From assembly GCF_018812025.1 (NCBI RefSeq), contig NC_063045.1, positions 13,451,112-13,515,111 on the forward strand: a stretch of DNA of 64,000 nucleotides, read 5' to 3'. The DNA is from Megalobrama amblycephala (Eukaryota; Chordata; Actinopteri; Cypriniformes; Xenocyprididae). A model generated the notes under the pieces. The model ran no database searches, was not told the origin of the DNA, and was given only the letters and a program-made list of their open reading frames with translations. Within the stretch, counting starts at the first letter, position 1. Every line of letters starts with the position of its first letter. Below are positions 24,167 to 35,056 of this stretch, in pieces. A program made the translations under genes and the position numbers.

Positions 24167-27100
24167 ATGGAGGTGAAACTTTCCAACGGATATGGCTGGA
24201 AGAGGTGAGTTCACTCTTGCCTTTGTCTTTCATTTAAAGCATGAACTTGTGTCTATTTAATACTGTGGGCAGTTTATAGTCATCTAATATTTTAACAATG
24301 CACTGGGTGAGGTAATTTTGTAAACTGCAACCGAATGGATATGACAAATATGCTGAACTGAAGATAACTCTATACTACCCTAAATGTGTAAATGTAATTT
24401 AGTTAAATCATACTGCCTGGTAACAGTGTTGAGAAGTGTTTAATACTAAACATATTAAAAATAAAGGTTCCAAAAAGTGGGTTTTGAAGTAATTTCATAA
24501 AAGAGCTTTTTTTCCCCTAAAAGAACATTTCAGTGAACAGTTAAGTTAAAAGTTCTTAAAAGATCCAGTTTTTTTTTCTTAGTGTGAAGAACATAATTAT
24601 AAAAAATAAACTTTTTCCACTATAAAGAGCCTTTTGTGCAATGGAAAGGGTCCGTGAATGTTAAAAGTTCTTCACTTTATTGAGTGTAACTTACATGACA
24701 GAGATCACATTACCAAAAATGCATTAAAATTTAGAGGCAAAAAAGGTTCGTTGTTAATTGTCAATAGTGTAGCGAGAAGCACAGCTCACACACAAGTCAT
24801 TTTAAAACCAAGTAGCCTAACTTTCTGCTTGTCAACTCCCCGTGTGGAAAATGTTTCCCTCACGCGAAATTCCCTTTAAAATGACTGGATTTCAAACGCG
24901 AAAATTCAGCGAACAATGGTAAAATGTGCCATGAAATCAAAATTTAAGTTTTTTGGCTTTTAGTATGAATATGATAGTCTTATTGTTACAGTTAGTGGCT
25001 CCAAAACTATGACAAAATTCGCATTCAAAACACTCAAGTCGCTCACTTCCGCCAAAAGACCTTTTTCACAGACTGTGATGACGCGTTTTAACGGTCATCA
25101 ATATCCAAATATAAAAAGTTTTTTATATTTTCTTTTCTTTCTTCCTTTTTTTAATTTAATTTTTTTTTTTTTTTTTATGTAGATATATTTATAACACTAT
25201 ATTTAGTATTATATCACATTTGCATCAAATTACAAAAAACCCCAAAAAACTAGTTAACACTGCCGGCTTTGGGAGTGACGGTAAAAATGACATCTTTCTC
25301 TCTTCTAACAGCCGTTACAAATCACTCTGTTTTTTCTCTTTTTGAAAGTTGTGAAAACGTTTCAAGGCACTTCAGTGGGCCTATAGTTTATAATGAGTAG
25401 AACGGGACCAGTTTACATCGCCATTTTTAATAACAACTTCATCATCCCGACCTTAAAGGATTAGTCCACTTTTAAATAAACTTTTCCTGATAATTTACTC
25501 ACCCCCATGTCATACAAGATGTTCATGTCTTTCTTTCGTCAGTCGAAAAGAAATTAAAGTTTTTGTTGAAAACATTCCAGGGTTATTCTCCTTATAGTGG
25601 ACTTCAATGGCCTCCAGACGGTTGAAGGTCAAAATTACAGTTTCAGTGCAGCTTCAAAGGGCTTTAAACGATACCAGACGAGGAATAAGGGTCTTATCTA
25701 GCGAAACGATCGGTCTTTTTCGGGAAAAAAAAAATACAACTGTATATGCTTTATAAAAACAAAATATCGCGGAAACTGGAAGTACGTTCAAGGCATTCTT
25801 CAAAACGCTTAATTAAGATTTATAATCTTATCAGTACCATACTGGCACAGAGAGGAGAGTTGAATGAATGAACAGAAATTAAAGTGTCTGTATCGATATT
25901 GAACAGGTACAGTACCTGTAAAAAATATTAGAATGATTTCTGAAGGATCATGTGACACTGAAGACTGGAGTAATGATGCTGAAAATTCAGCTTTGCATCA
26001 CAGGAATAAATTACATTTTAAAATATATTCAAATAGAAAACAGTTCTTTTAATTTGTAATAATATTTCTCAATATTTGTTTTTACTGTATTTTTGATTAA
26101 ATAAAGAGCATAAGAGACATCTTTCAAAAACATAGACATTGTAATGTTTTCCAAACTTTTGACAGGTAGGCTACTGTACATTTACACCAACTTATGAAAA
26201 AAAAAAAACTGGCGCCGTGTTTGTTTCGTAAGTTGAATAGGAAAGGCGTAGAACATACAGCATAAGTGTTTTGAAGAATTTTTTTTCGAAAATGACCGAT
26301 CGTTTCACAAGATAAGACCCTTATTCCTCGTCTGGTATCTTTTAAAGCCCTTTGAAGCTGCACTGAAACTGTAATTTTGACCTTCAACCATTTGGAGGCC
26401 TTTGAAGTCCACTATAAGGAGAATAATACTGGAATGTTTTCATCAAAAACCTTAATTTCTTTTCGACTGACGAAAGAAAGACATGAACATCTTGGAAGAC
26501 ATGGGGGTGAGTAAATTATTAGGAAAATTTCATTTAAAAGTGGACTAATCCTTTAATGGTCCTCTGTCTCATTTGTAGCGTTGAAAAACATAATTCTTGA
26601 AAATCGGTTCGTTCAGGCGATAAATTTAGAAACGATTCACCAATTCAAATTAATGTTATGTTTTCAGCTCGGATATGTATCTTATAATCGGGCATGATTT
26701 TTATACTTGGTGTAAATGTACAGTAGCCTACCTGTCAAAAGTTTGGAAAACATTACAATGTTTATGTTTTTGAAAGATGTCTCTTACAGTGTTGGGGAAA
26801 GTTACTTTTAAAAGTAATGCATTACAATATTGCGTTACTCCCTAAAAAAGTAACTAAATGCGTTACTTCGATACTTTTTATGAAAAGTAATGCGTTATAT
26901 TACTTTTGCGTTACTTTTTCTCACCGGGGCTGGGCTTGCTTGTTTGTTTTTTAATAACAACAAAAAAAAGTTCTATTTTTGGCAAAAAGGCCCTTTCACA
27001 CCAAAAGTGAAATGAATAAGCCTCAGGCTGAAGGAAATGCATATTTACACCTGTACAGTAGAGGGCGCAGCTCAAACAAACCTTTCAGCTGTGCTGCCAT

Positions 27101-29144
27101 TCTGGATTAAAGAAGAATAGATACAGGAGAAGGAAGTTCTAGTTCTTATTTCTAAATCTAATCTAAAGTATTTTTGCTTATTAATTGGTTGAATTAGGTA
27201 TATTGAAGGTCAGCAGTAAAGACATTGGTTAATAATTTAGATTAAATACATAAAGTATATTTGTGTAATTTAATATAGTTTATTATTACAGGTTTGCAGA
27301 AATTCTGAGATTGCATTTCACTGTTTTTATTCATTTTGAGGAATACTGAATGTTTTCGTGCAACTGAGATGAGTAAATGCATGTTCACATTTAGTCTAAA
27401 ACTACAATAACCATCATGCTTACACAGCGCACACAACATCCTCTGCACTTTGTTTCTCTCAATATGGGGACAGGAGATCTGTCAGTCATTAACTGTGAAA
27501 AGTAACTTGCGTTACTTATTTGAAAAAGTAACTTAGATATTTTGTTGTAAATTGAAAAAGTAATGCGTTACTTTACTAGTTACTTGAAAAAGTAATCTGA
27601 TTACGTAACTCAAGTTACTTGTAATGCGTTACCCCCAACACTGGTCTCTTATGCTCTTTATTTAATCAAAAATACAGTAAAAACAAATATTGAGAAATAT
27701 TATTACAAATTAAAAGAACTGTTTTCTATTTGAATATATTTTAAAATGTAATTTATTCCTGTGATGCAAAGCTGAATTTTCAGCATCATTACTCCAGTCT
27801 TCAGTGTCACATGATCCTTCAGAAATCATTCTAATATTTTTTACAGGTACTGTACCTGTTCAATATCGATACAGACACTTTAATTTCTGTTCATTCATTC
27901 AACTCTCCTCTCTGTGCCAGTATGGTTCTGATAAGATTATAAATCTTAATTAAATCATTGGAATTTATTTCATTGAATACCTTTACTGTTTTTTTATCTC
28001 TCTTAGATGCAGTTTGGCTCAGGAAAGAGCCTCACATGGGTGTCACTTTAAAAAAGGATTCATTCTGCTGCTCACATTGACATTCTTATTGTCTGCCATT
28101 AATTACTTCTCTGATTTCTCTCTCAAGTCTGCTGTGCCTCCTCACACCTTGTATAAAAATGTGGTAAATCAGATACGCTCCTATTACATGGTTATTGAGT
28201 TCCCTTCTGGCCGTGATAACCAAACAATATTTTTAGCACCTGCACCCGCACCCAAAGCTAATCAACAAGTCCAACAAACAGCTACACAAATGCCTACACA
28301 AACCACAGACATTTCACTACATTATCACATAGCTCATCCAAGCAATTATCATTTCATCCTGGATGAACCTGATAAATGTAAGCAGAGTCCGTTCCTGGTC
28401 TTGATGGTTCCTGTTGCGCCCAATGAGGTTGCAGCTCGTAACGCCATCCGGAGCACGTGGGGGAATGAGAGCACAGTCCAGGGAAAAGCAGTGATTACGC
28501 TGTTCTTGGTGGGTTTGACTGGAGGATCCGACTCTGAAAAAGTTCAACAGCAGCTGGAGGAAGAGAGCCGACAACACAGAGACTTACTGCAGAGCAACTT
28601 TGTGGACTCGTACTTCAACCTTACCATAAAGACGATGGTGATCATGGACTGGCTGGCCACTCGTTGCCCTCAAGCGACTTTCAGTATGAAGGTTGATTCT
28701 GACATGTTCTTAAACCTGGAAAACCTGATGACCCTCCTAATGGCACCCGACACACCCAGACAGAACTACATCACTGGAGTGGTGATGCGGAACCGGCCTG
28801 TCATCAGAAACCAAAACTCAAAATGGTACGTGTCAGAGGAGCTGTACCCCGAACCGAACTACCCCACGTACCTGCTAGGAATGGGATATGTTTTTTCCAA
28901 CGACCTGCCAGAAAAAATAGTTGAGGCTTCCAAGGTCGTAAAGGCCTTTAACATAGAAGACGCATATGTGGGTGCTTGTCTGAAACAGTTGGGCGTTGCA
29001 CCCTCATCCCCCCCAAACCCTTCACAGTTTAAAACCTACATGGGACAATATAAACGAGAGGATTTTTTTGGGGTCATTACAACAATATTGGGATCCCCAC
29101 AGCAGCTAATAGACATCTGGAAGGACATAAAGAGGCCCACATAA
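24167..29144 (+). CDS. Beta-1,3-galactosyltransferase 2-like protein, first of three (GT31)
   Basis: I propose two coding exons: 24167-24204 (MEVKLSNGYGWK plus two bases, ending AAGAG|GTGAGT) and 28007-29144 (acceptor CTCTTAG). They join in phase 2, giving 391 aa. The large exon has no in-frame ATG before the membrane segment, so an upstream exon is required. The protein is a type II Golgi enzyme with an anchor at about residues 30-47 and a Pro/Gln/Thr-rich stem. The GT31 catalytic domain shows NAIRSTWG at about 158-165, the UDP-sugar/metal DxD motif KVDSDMF at about 242-247, and EDAYVG at about 330-335. Family members transfer galactose or GlcNAc in beta-1,3 linkage; the closest resemblance is to B3GALT2. 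NES and NLT are possible N-glycosylation sites. The acceptor substrate is unknown. The large exon is very sure; the small exon is inferred from phase and donor. Confidence 0.85.
25455..26557. mobile_element. Foldback/TIR element in the intron of the first glycosyltransferase
   Basis: The left arm starts TTAAAGGATTAGTCCACTTT and the right arm ends AAAGTGGACTAATCCTTTAA. About 280 bases of each arm match in inverted orientation, including GACATGGGGGTGAGTAAATT, CGACTGACGAAAGAAAGACA and the TCGTCTGGTATC segment. Its centre is occupied by one arm (25810-26190) of a second inverted repeat. Confidence 0.75.
25810..27954. repeat. Large inverted duplication, arms 25810-26190 and 26705-27954
   Basis: The left arm runs from TTAATTAAGATTTATAATC through GATATTGAACAGGTACAGTA and GGATCATGTGACACTGAAGA to CAGGTAGGCTACTGTACATT. 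The right arm is its near-identical reverse complement, split by a hAT-like insertion at 26787-27643. High identity suggests a recent event. The right arm ends only about 50 bases before the acceptor of the main coding exon. Confidence 0.8.
26787..27643. mobile_element. Non-autonomous hAT-like transposon with 8-bp target duplication
   Basis: The ends are CAGTGTTGGGGAAAGTTAC and a right end reading GTTACCCCCAACACTG. An exact 8-bp duplication GTCTCTTA lies immediately outside on each side (26779-26786 and 27644-27651), the size made by hAT transposases. The interior is 857 bases, with many TAATGCGTTACTT motifs near both ends and no transposase. Removing it and one duplication restores the arm of the surrounding inverted repeat. 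Confidence 0.92.
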
Positions 29145-29274
29145 AAGGAATCAAATTTGAATGTTTATTGGTTGCCTGAATTTTAAAGGGCTATTTGTAT
29201 GTATAGGTCATGAAGTAAATAGTTATTTTTAAATGTATATTTTAACTTATTTTTTCCTTTTAGATTATGTTTTA

Positions 29275-29340
<66 letters not shown>

Positions 29341-30539
29341 TACATATTAAATATTTATAAAGTGTATATGTATGATGTATGTCTATGTCTATGTGAATAT
29401 TCCATATGTTGCATATAAAATTGGATCCAGGTACAAAATTGTGATTACAGTAGTGTACTTCCTTATAACAGAGGCTGTCATTCTGATTTCACATTTCAAT
29501 TTATTAAAGTATAAAATAATTTTGTAAAAATGTTGTCATTTTTTTGTGATATCTGTAAATGTCTCTTATGTTTCATATACAGGACTTATTTGTAACTGAA
29601 TCTCGATTTATTTTATTAGACTTTAATTTTTTATGGTTGACTATAAATATTTAGAATACAATTTTAAATATAAATGTTTTAAATAAAATAATACTGATTT
29701 CACAATTTAGGCCCATCAGCCAGTCCACAAATCACACAGCAACAGCGATTTAAGAAAAAAAGTTAATTTTATTTGATGGTTGTTGCTTTCAGTACTTTAA
29801 TACTCAATTGTTGACAAGGTCACATTGGAACCTTCATCTAGTCTTTTGCATGTCATGCAAATAATGTTGGTGGCGAGATAGCAGCTTCCAGACTATTATA
29901 ATGCCATAGATCTTCAAGACATTTAGACATTAAAAAACACTATATTTAGAGCCATCTGAAATATTAGGAGTTATCTTAAGATGCTAATTGGCATCAGAAA
30001 CAATGGAAAACACGTTCCGATGGAGGAGAATGTTTGAGAGAAGGGTGTAACATGATCCTTTTGAGTAGCAAAACGATTCTTCGCAAGCTCCCTGTGACCC
30101 ACTTGACAGCCTCGCCAGGTCCAATAGGTCAGGAAAAAAAACAAAACAAGAGGACGCACAATCTGGATACGACGACTGTTCAGTATCGCTGTTACTCTCA
30201 AGACAAGATAAGGTATGTGCAAACATTTTACAGATTTGATTTTGTAATGGCTTTAAGCATCTTGGAGTAAATGGCATCTCAGATTTTTAGAGGGGAGAAA
30301 GTATACTGAATTTGCATCAGGGAAATTTTATATGATTTTGCCGAAAAGCCTTAGAGGCTCTAAGCGCAGTGGTCAAAGACATTTGCTTGTTTACCTCATA
30401 GAAGCACAGTGTTTTTGCATTTTATCAACTGTGCAACAATGGACCCACTTAAATTTAAGAGGATAGTTCTGTCATCATGTACTCACCCTCATGTTTTTTG
30501 AAACTTGACTGACTCTGAAACGTTTAATTTTTTTCCCAG
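29145..30539. other. 3' region of the first glycosyltransferase and space before the second
   Basis: AT-rich, with several AATAAA-type signals (for example near 29690) and the palindromic microsatellite. A plus-strand segment ending AAGATAAG|GTATGTG at 30212 could be a 5' exon of the second gene: it is open from ATG 30052 and joins in phase 2. Confidence 0.5.
29274..29341. repeat. (TG)n(TA)n(CA)n palindromic microsatellite
   Basis: TG, then TA, then CA runs, fully self-complementary, about 130 bases after the stop codon of the first glycosyltransferase. It is probably in its 3' untranslated region. Confidence 0.9.
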
Positions 30540-30549
30540 CCTCGTTCAG

Positions 30550-31503
30550 ATGTTCTGTAAGAGTTGGCTACTTGTTAGTCTCCTCATCCTACTTAATGTT
30601 TTATTGCTGTATTTCACTGCTACTACCCTCGAAAAAAGAAAGTGGAGAAAGGTGGCGAGAAAACTAGGGAACTACCATGTTGCTTACCCTCAAAATTATA
30701 GATTTATCATCGACGAACCAGAGAAATGTGAACAACAAAAGCCCTTTGTGGTGGTTATCGTTCCTGTGGCTCCGGAGAACTTCGAGGCACGTAATGCCAT
30801 CAGGATAACATGGGGCAGCGAGGAGCTCGTCCGGGACAGAGTGGTGCTGGTTCTGTTTCTTCTGGGCTCGCGAAGTGGAAACGAAACACTGCAGGAGAAA
30901 CTCCAGAATGAGAGCCAGCAGTACCAAGACCTTCTGCAGAGCAACTTCCAGGATTCCTACAGGAATCTGACCATCAAAACCATGGTGATGATGGAATGGC
31001 TCAGCAGAAAGTGTCAACAGGCGTCCTACGCGGTGAAAGTGGACGCTGACGTGCTTCTCAATATGAACAACCTAATAAAAATGCTTGTAAATCTGAATAA
31101 ACTACAACATAACTACATTACCGGCCTAGTTATGTTTGGAAACAGTGTCTTGAGAGATCCATCCAACAAGTTTTATGTCCCTCACGATGTGTATCCTAAA
31201 TCCAGATATCCTCCGTATCCTCTGGGAATGTGTTATATCTTTTCTATGGACTTGCCAGAGAAGATCCTACAAATATCAATGCATATCAGACCTATTTTTA
31301 TTGAGGACGCATATCTGGGCATGTGCTTGAAGCATTTGGGAATTACCCCTAAGAAACCACCAAATATCGGGCAGTTTGTAGTCAGACCACCGCCACAATT
31401 CAATCGCTGTTACTATTCTAAACTGATAGCAATACTTACAGAAAGCCTGACTCAGCTGATTTCCTATTGGATGGATATCCACTCATCCAGCAAACCTTGC
31501 TGA
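30550..31503 (+). CDS. Beta-1,3-galactosyltransferase 2-like protein, second of three (GT31)
   Basis: The exon begins at acceptor TTTTCCCAG (first exon base 30540). I start the protein at the ATG at 30550, which lies just before the membrane anchor, giving 317 aa. The anchor is at about residues 5-22, with a very short stem. Catalytic motifs are RNAIRITWG (about 81-89), KVDADVLLN with the DxD at about 165-167, and IEDAYLG (about 251-257), followed by PPNIGQFV and a Cys-Tyr-Tyr near the end. Several N-glycosylation sequons are present (NET, NES, NLT). A 5' exon ending at 30212 is open and phase-compatible; if its ATG at 30052 is used the protein would be 374 aa. It is much more like the third copy than the first. 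A polyadenylation signal AATAAA is at 31670. Substrate unknown. Confidence 0.88.
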   Translation: MFCKSWLLVSLLILLNVLLLYFTATTLEKRKWRKVARKLGNYHVAYPQNYRFIIDEPEKCEQQKPFVVVIVPVAPENFEARNAIRITWGSEELVRDRVVLVLFLLGSRSGNETLQEKLQNESQQYQDLLQSNFQDSYRNLTIKTMVMMEWLSRKCQQASYAVKVDADVLLNMNNLIKMLVNLNKLQHNYITGLVMFGNSVLRDPSNKFYVPHDVYPKSRYPPYPLGMCYIFSMDLPEKILQISMHIRPIFIEDAYLGMCLKHLGITPKKPPNIGQFVVRPPPQFNRCYYSKLIAILTESLTQLISYWMDIHSSSKPC

Positions 31504-31669
31504 GAATGCAAAATATCTACATAAATGTTCAGTTTAATTCATTTTACAAAAGTTTGTTTTACCTGATAGCTGTGTGTGACAATTGTTTGATACATTTGCA
31601 TCCTGAATGATACACTGTCCCTATGAATTTGAAATGTAAAACAACGCTGTCTTTACAACATCTTATGTA

Positions 31670-31675
31670 AATAAA
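31670..31675 (+). terminator. Polyadenylation signal AATAAA, second glycosyltransferase
   Basis: The first canonical AATAAA after the stop codon at 31501-31503, 167 bases downstream, in TGTAAATAAACAC. Confidence 0.6.
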
Positions 31676-32029
31676 CACTATTTCATTCAGGACTTTTTTT
31701 TAAGTGCATAAAAATATATATGTTCGAAATGTAAACATGCCAATTTCTTCTTCTAGAATATAAATGAAATAAAATAAAAATAAATAAAAACAGCAAGACC
31801 TGTAAAGACTTCATTAAAGTAATCCATGTGACTCCAGTGGTTTAACCTCCATTTTATGTGCAAATAACATAATTTACCACTTCATTCACGCAACGTCTGC
31901 TTTTGCATCAACACAACACGTATGCGTCGTGATGTTTTCATGAATGTGCATTGGAGATTAATATTGTGTAAATGTGGTAAATTATGTTTTTTGTGCAAAC
32001 AAAGCACTCGCGTCACTTTGAGATTAAGG

Positions 32030-32440
32030 TTAATGCACTGGAGCAACACGTTCTCACTCCCAACTCGTCACATATGGACGCTTGGTCAGGACCCCTTGGC
32101 GTCACATATTAACGCACTGGGTACCCCCTTGGCGTCATTTTTGAACGAGCAGGGCAGTCCGATAGACTTCAATGGAACTCTGAACCGGAGCCTGCGGCGT
32201 TGAAATTTGACGTCTTGGGTAAACACACCGCAGCCCGTTGTCTGCTGTGGATGGATCGAGACTACAATAAATAAGAATAGATAGGAAGGCTACAATAAAT
32301 GCCGAGTGTGGTCAAATGGCGGCCCCCATATCATCTTTATCTGGCCACCCAACTGGTTTTTAATGTTAAGAAATCCCTCGCAGTCTGATATTAATGTGCC
32401 CTCTGAGAAAAAGGGGGAGCGTTCACAGAAAATGAACAAC
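32030..32440. repeat. Unclassified repeat-like segment (CCTTGGCGTCA motifs)
   Basis: It contains direct repeats: GTCACATATGGACGC / GTCACATATTAACGC and two copies of CCCCTTGGCGTCA within 60 bases. No exon or transposase frame is visible. It leads into the splice-donor-like array at 32441. Confidence 0.4.
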
Positions 32441-32590
32441 GGTGAGTTTAACAACGGTCATCGTGTGTGCGACAGTATTCAGCGGTGAGTTTAACAACGC
32501 CCCATTGCAGGTAAAGCATCATTCAGAGGTGAGTTTAACCAAAACAACGCTCAACTGCAGGTAAAACACCATTCAGAGGTGAGTTTAACA
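32441..32590 (+). repeat. Minisatellite of splice-donor-like units
   Basis: Four units start with GGTGAGTTTAAC at 32441, 32484, 32528 and 32578 (spacing 43, 44 and 50). The first three continue to an ATTCAGC/ATTCAGAG end and two share GCAGGTAAAGCATC/GCAGGTAAAACACC. Each unit thus repeats a consensus 5' splice site, G|GTGAGT, and two have a second, CAG|GTAAA. Confidence 0.75.
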
Positions 32591-32954
32591 ACGCTCCACG
32601 GTGCGTGTAGTAAGAAGTTTAAGCGTTTTCTGGTCACAGGATAATGTATTTTTATCGGACTCTGGTATTGATAAATAAATATGTATGCTTTTGTTCGATT
32701 AATCAATGTCTTGTTTATTTATTTATTAAAAATCCTCAAAATTAATAACGCTGACGTCATCGTATGGCGCGATCGCGATCCCAAGGTCCATTGCGATTTT
32801 CCACTCGGTAAGTAGAAAAGTTAATTAATAGAGATCGAGACTATTCTTAAATTCACACAATAAAAACTGTAGAATCAGGTCAAGTTGTGTTTAGAACTTT
32901 TAGAAGTGTAAGGCAGCAATTTATTAGGACGGTTAATGATAGAAAACTTTTATA

Positions 32955-33455
32955 TATATATATATAGTCACATTAATGATGTCTTTACTACCTTTCTGGG
33001 GCTTGAAAGTGGTAGTTGCGTAAACTGTCAATGGAGGGACATTAAAATGATTTTCATTTGTTTTTCCGAAGATGAACAAAAGTTACGGGTTTGAAACGAC
33101 ATTAAAGCTGCAGTCGCGATTTTTGGCCCTCTAGCAGTTAATAAACAGAACTGCAAGCGTCTTGCAGAAGAACATTGTAGCCGGAGCTACTTTTCTCCGT
33201 GTATGTCTATGGCGAGTTGTGATACTCTGCGGTGGGTCCTACCAGTCCGGTCTGAAATAGTCCGAATATAAACACTTATTATAAGTGTACCATAATGATT
33301 CAGGGTAAGACAAAAACACGGTTTGGAAAATGGATTCATGTTGTACATTCTCATTATATAATTTTTGTAAATTTTGAACACAAAAAAAAGTTGCGGACAG
33401 TAGCTTTAAGGTGAGTAATTAATGAATTGTCATTTTTGGGTGAACTAACCCTTCA
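32955..33455. mobile_element. GTTAGTTCACCC-family MITE remnant split by another MITE
   Basis: The remnant reads GTGGTAGTTGCGTAAACTGTC, then ...TTACGGGTTTGAAACGACAT, then is interrupted at about 33105, and resumes with GGTGAGTAATTAATG and ends TTTGGGTGAACTAACCCTT near 33453. The same interior is found at 59140-59270 and 23790-23830 without the interruption. Confidence 0.65.
33105..33411. mobile_element. MITE (TTAAAGCTGCAGTC...AGTAGCTTTAA) nested in another MITE
   Basis: The left end TTAAAGCTGCAGTC and the right end GGACAGTAGCTTTAA are imperfect inverted copies, about 307 bases apart, and interrupt the family consensus AACGACAT|GAGGGTGAGTAA of the outer element. Confidence 0.65.
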
Positions 33456-33789
33456 ACCTGGTTAAGCCTGATAGATGAAATAATAGTCAGGGAAAATGTA
33501 CTCATCTGAATTAGTATAGTTAATTAAACCTGTAAACACTCGCATGTCTGGTCCACTATCCTTGTAGGGACTCTCCATAGATGTAATGGTTGCTGTACAA
33601 ACTGTATATTCTATCCCCTAACCCTACCCCTAAACATACCCATCACATAAAACTTTTGGCATCTTTACATTTTCAAAAAACATCATTTATTAATCCATTT
33701 CCCCCATGGGGACTGCTGACTGGTCCCCACAATAGGTGATTTCAACTATCCTTATGGGGACCATTTGGCCACAATGTAATATAAACCTG

Positions 33790-33792
<3 letters not shown>

Positions 33793-33833
<41 letters not shown>
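33793..33833. repeat. (CA)n microsatellite
   Basis: Uninterrupted CA run of about 41 bases. Confidence 0.95.
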
Positions 33834-33836
<3 letters not shown>

Positions 33837-34977
33837 GAACAACATACTACCTTTAGAGTCAGAACAGGAACTTGACATGGGTTTTCTATCAGCTATTGCT
33901 CTATAGCCTCTAGAAGGCAGCAAAGCTCTGCTAAACAAACAGGACTTTATCTAATCTGTTTAAGTGGTTGTTGATAATGAAAATAAATATTTACTGACAA
34001 CTCTGATTATTCTGTTAAGATTGCGCTAATAATGATGAACATAATTTGATGCTCAAATATAATTTCAAATATAATACTACAGTTTTTTTTTATCTTAAAA
34101 AAAAAAAAGAAGTGATAGGCTATCCTACTGTCAAGCTGTCAAGAAAAAAAAAAGTAAAATTTAGTTAATAGAAATCAGGCGATTTTTTAAAGGCATAAAG
34201 TGATCGAAGTATAGCCTATCCCATATTAATTTAAAGAGATTCATATTTACACTTAAATGACGTATTTAAAAGAACTAGCCAGGAGTCCCACCTTGACAAA
34301 TGAAAAGGAGACTGAGGTGGAAGAGATATTCGATCGCGGGTGTGGCTATAGGGTGAGGAGACAGACACCTGTTGTGTGGGTTTAAACAGATAGAGGCTCC
34401 TGTATGCTGGCATAAAAATCGATTGGTATACTTTATTGGATGTTTATGTTAATGTGCTATTGTGTTGTCGAAACGTTAGGGGAGTGAAACGCATCCCTCA
34501 GGTATCATAGCTACGTGATTCAGAGCTGTTCCCCAGGTGTTACTGCCGCCACCGCAGCTGATGTAAGCAGGTAAGTTTATTTTCCTCATTTCGAGAGTTT
34601 GATTCATATGCACTTTGTCGTACTTTACAGTGTGCATTAGTAATGAAGAAACATGTGGTCTAGCTTTAGTAGCGGGCTTTAGCAGCGCTTTGAACTAATA
34701 ATGAACTAAAAAATGTGAGAATTTATGGGAAAATGGCGGATTTTGCGGACATGTACTAGCCTAAGTCAGAATTTTGGTCAAAATAAGAAAAAGTCTTAAT
34801 TCTAAGTTAGTTTACATGGTTAATTCCATGAGTAATGTGTAATTTGCTCTTAAAATGTCTTGTTTGCTTATTGTATTGACCCGTTCATACTACTACTAGC
34901 CTACTACTGCTAATAATAACCCATTTAAGAATCCAGGAAATAAGACAGCAATTAGGGAAGATGTTAAATCAGTCTAA

Positions 34978-35056
34978 AAAGATATAATATAATATAATAT
35001 TATATTATTATATTATATTATAATATATAATATAATATATATATATATAATATATT
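34978..35056. repeat. TA-rich palindromic tract
   Basis: An AATAT/ATATT tract that is almost fully self-complementary, just left of the large palindrome. Confidence 0.8.

Noticed and set aside
30664..31017. Minus-strand frames opposite the second glycosyltransferase
   Set aside because: Shadows of a well-supported plus-strand GT31 coding region.
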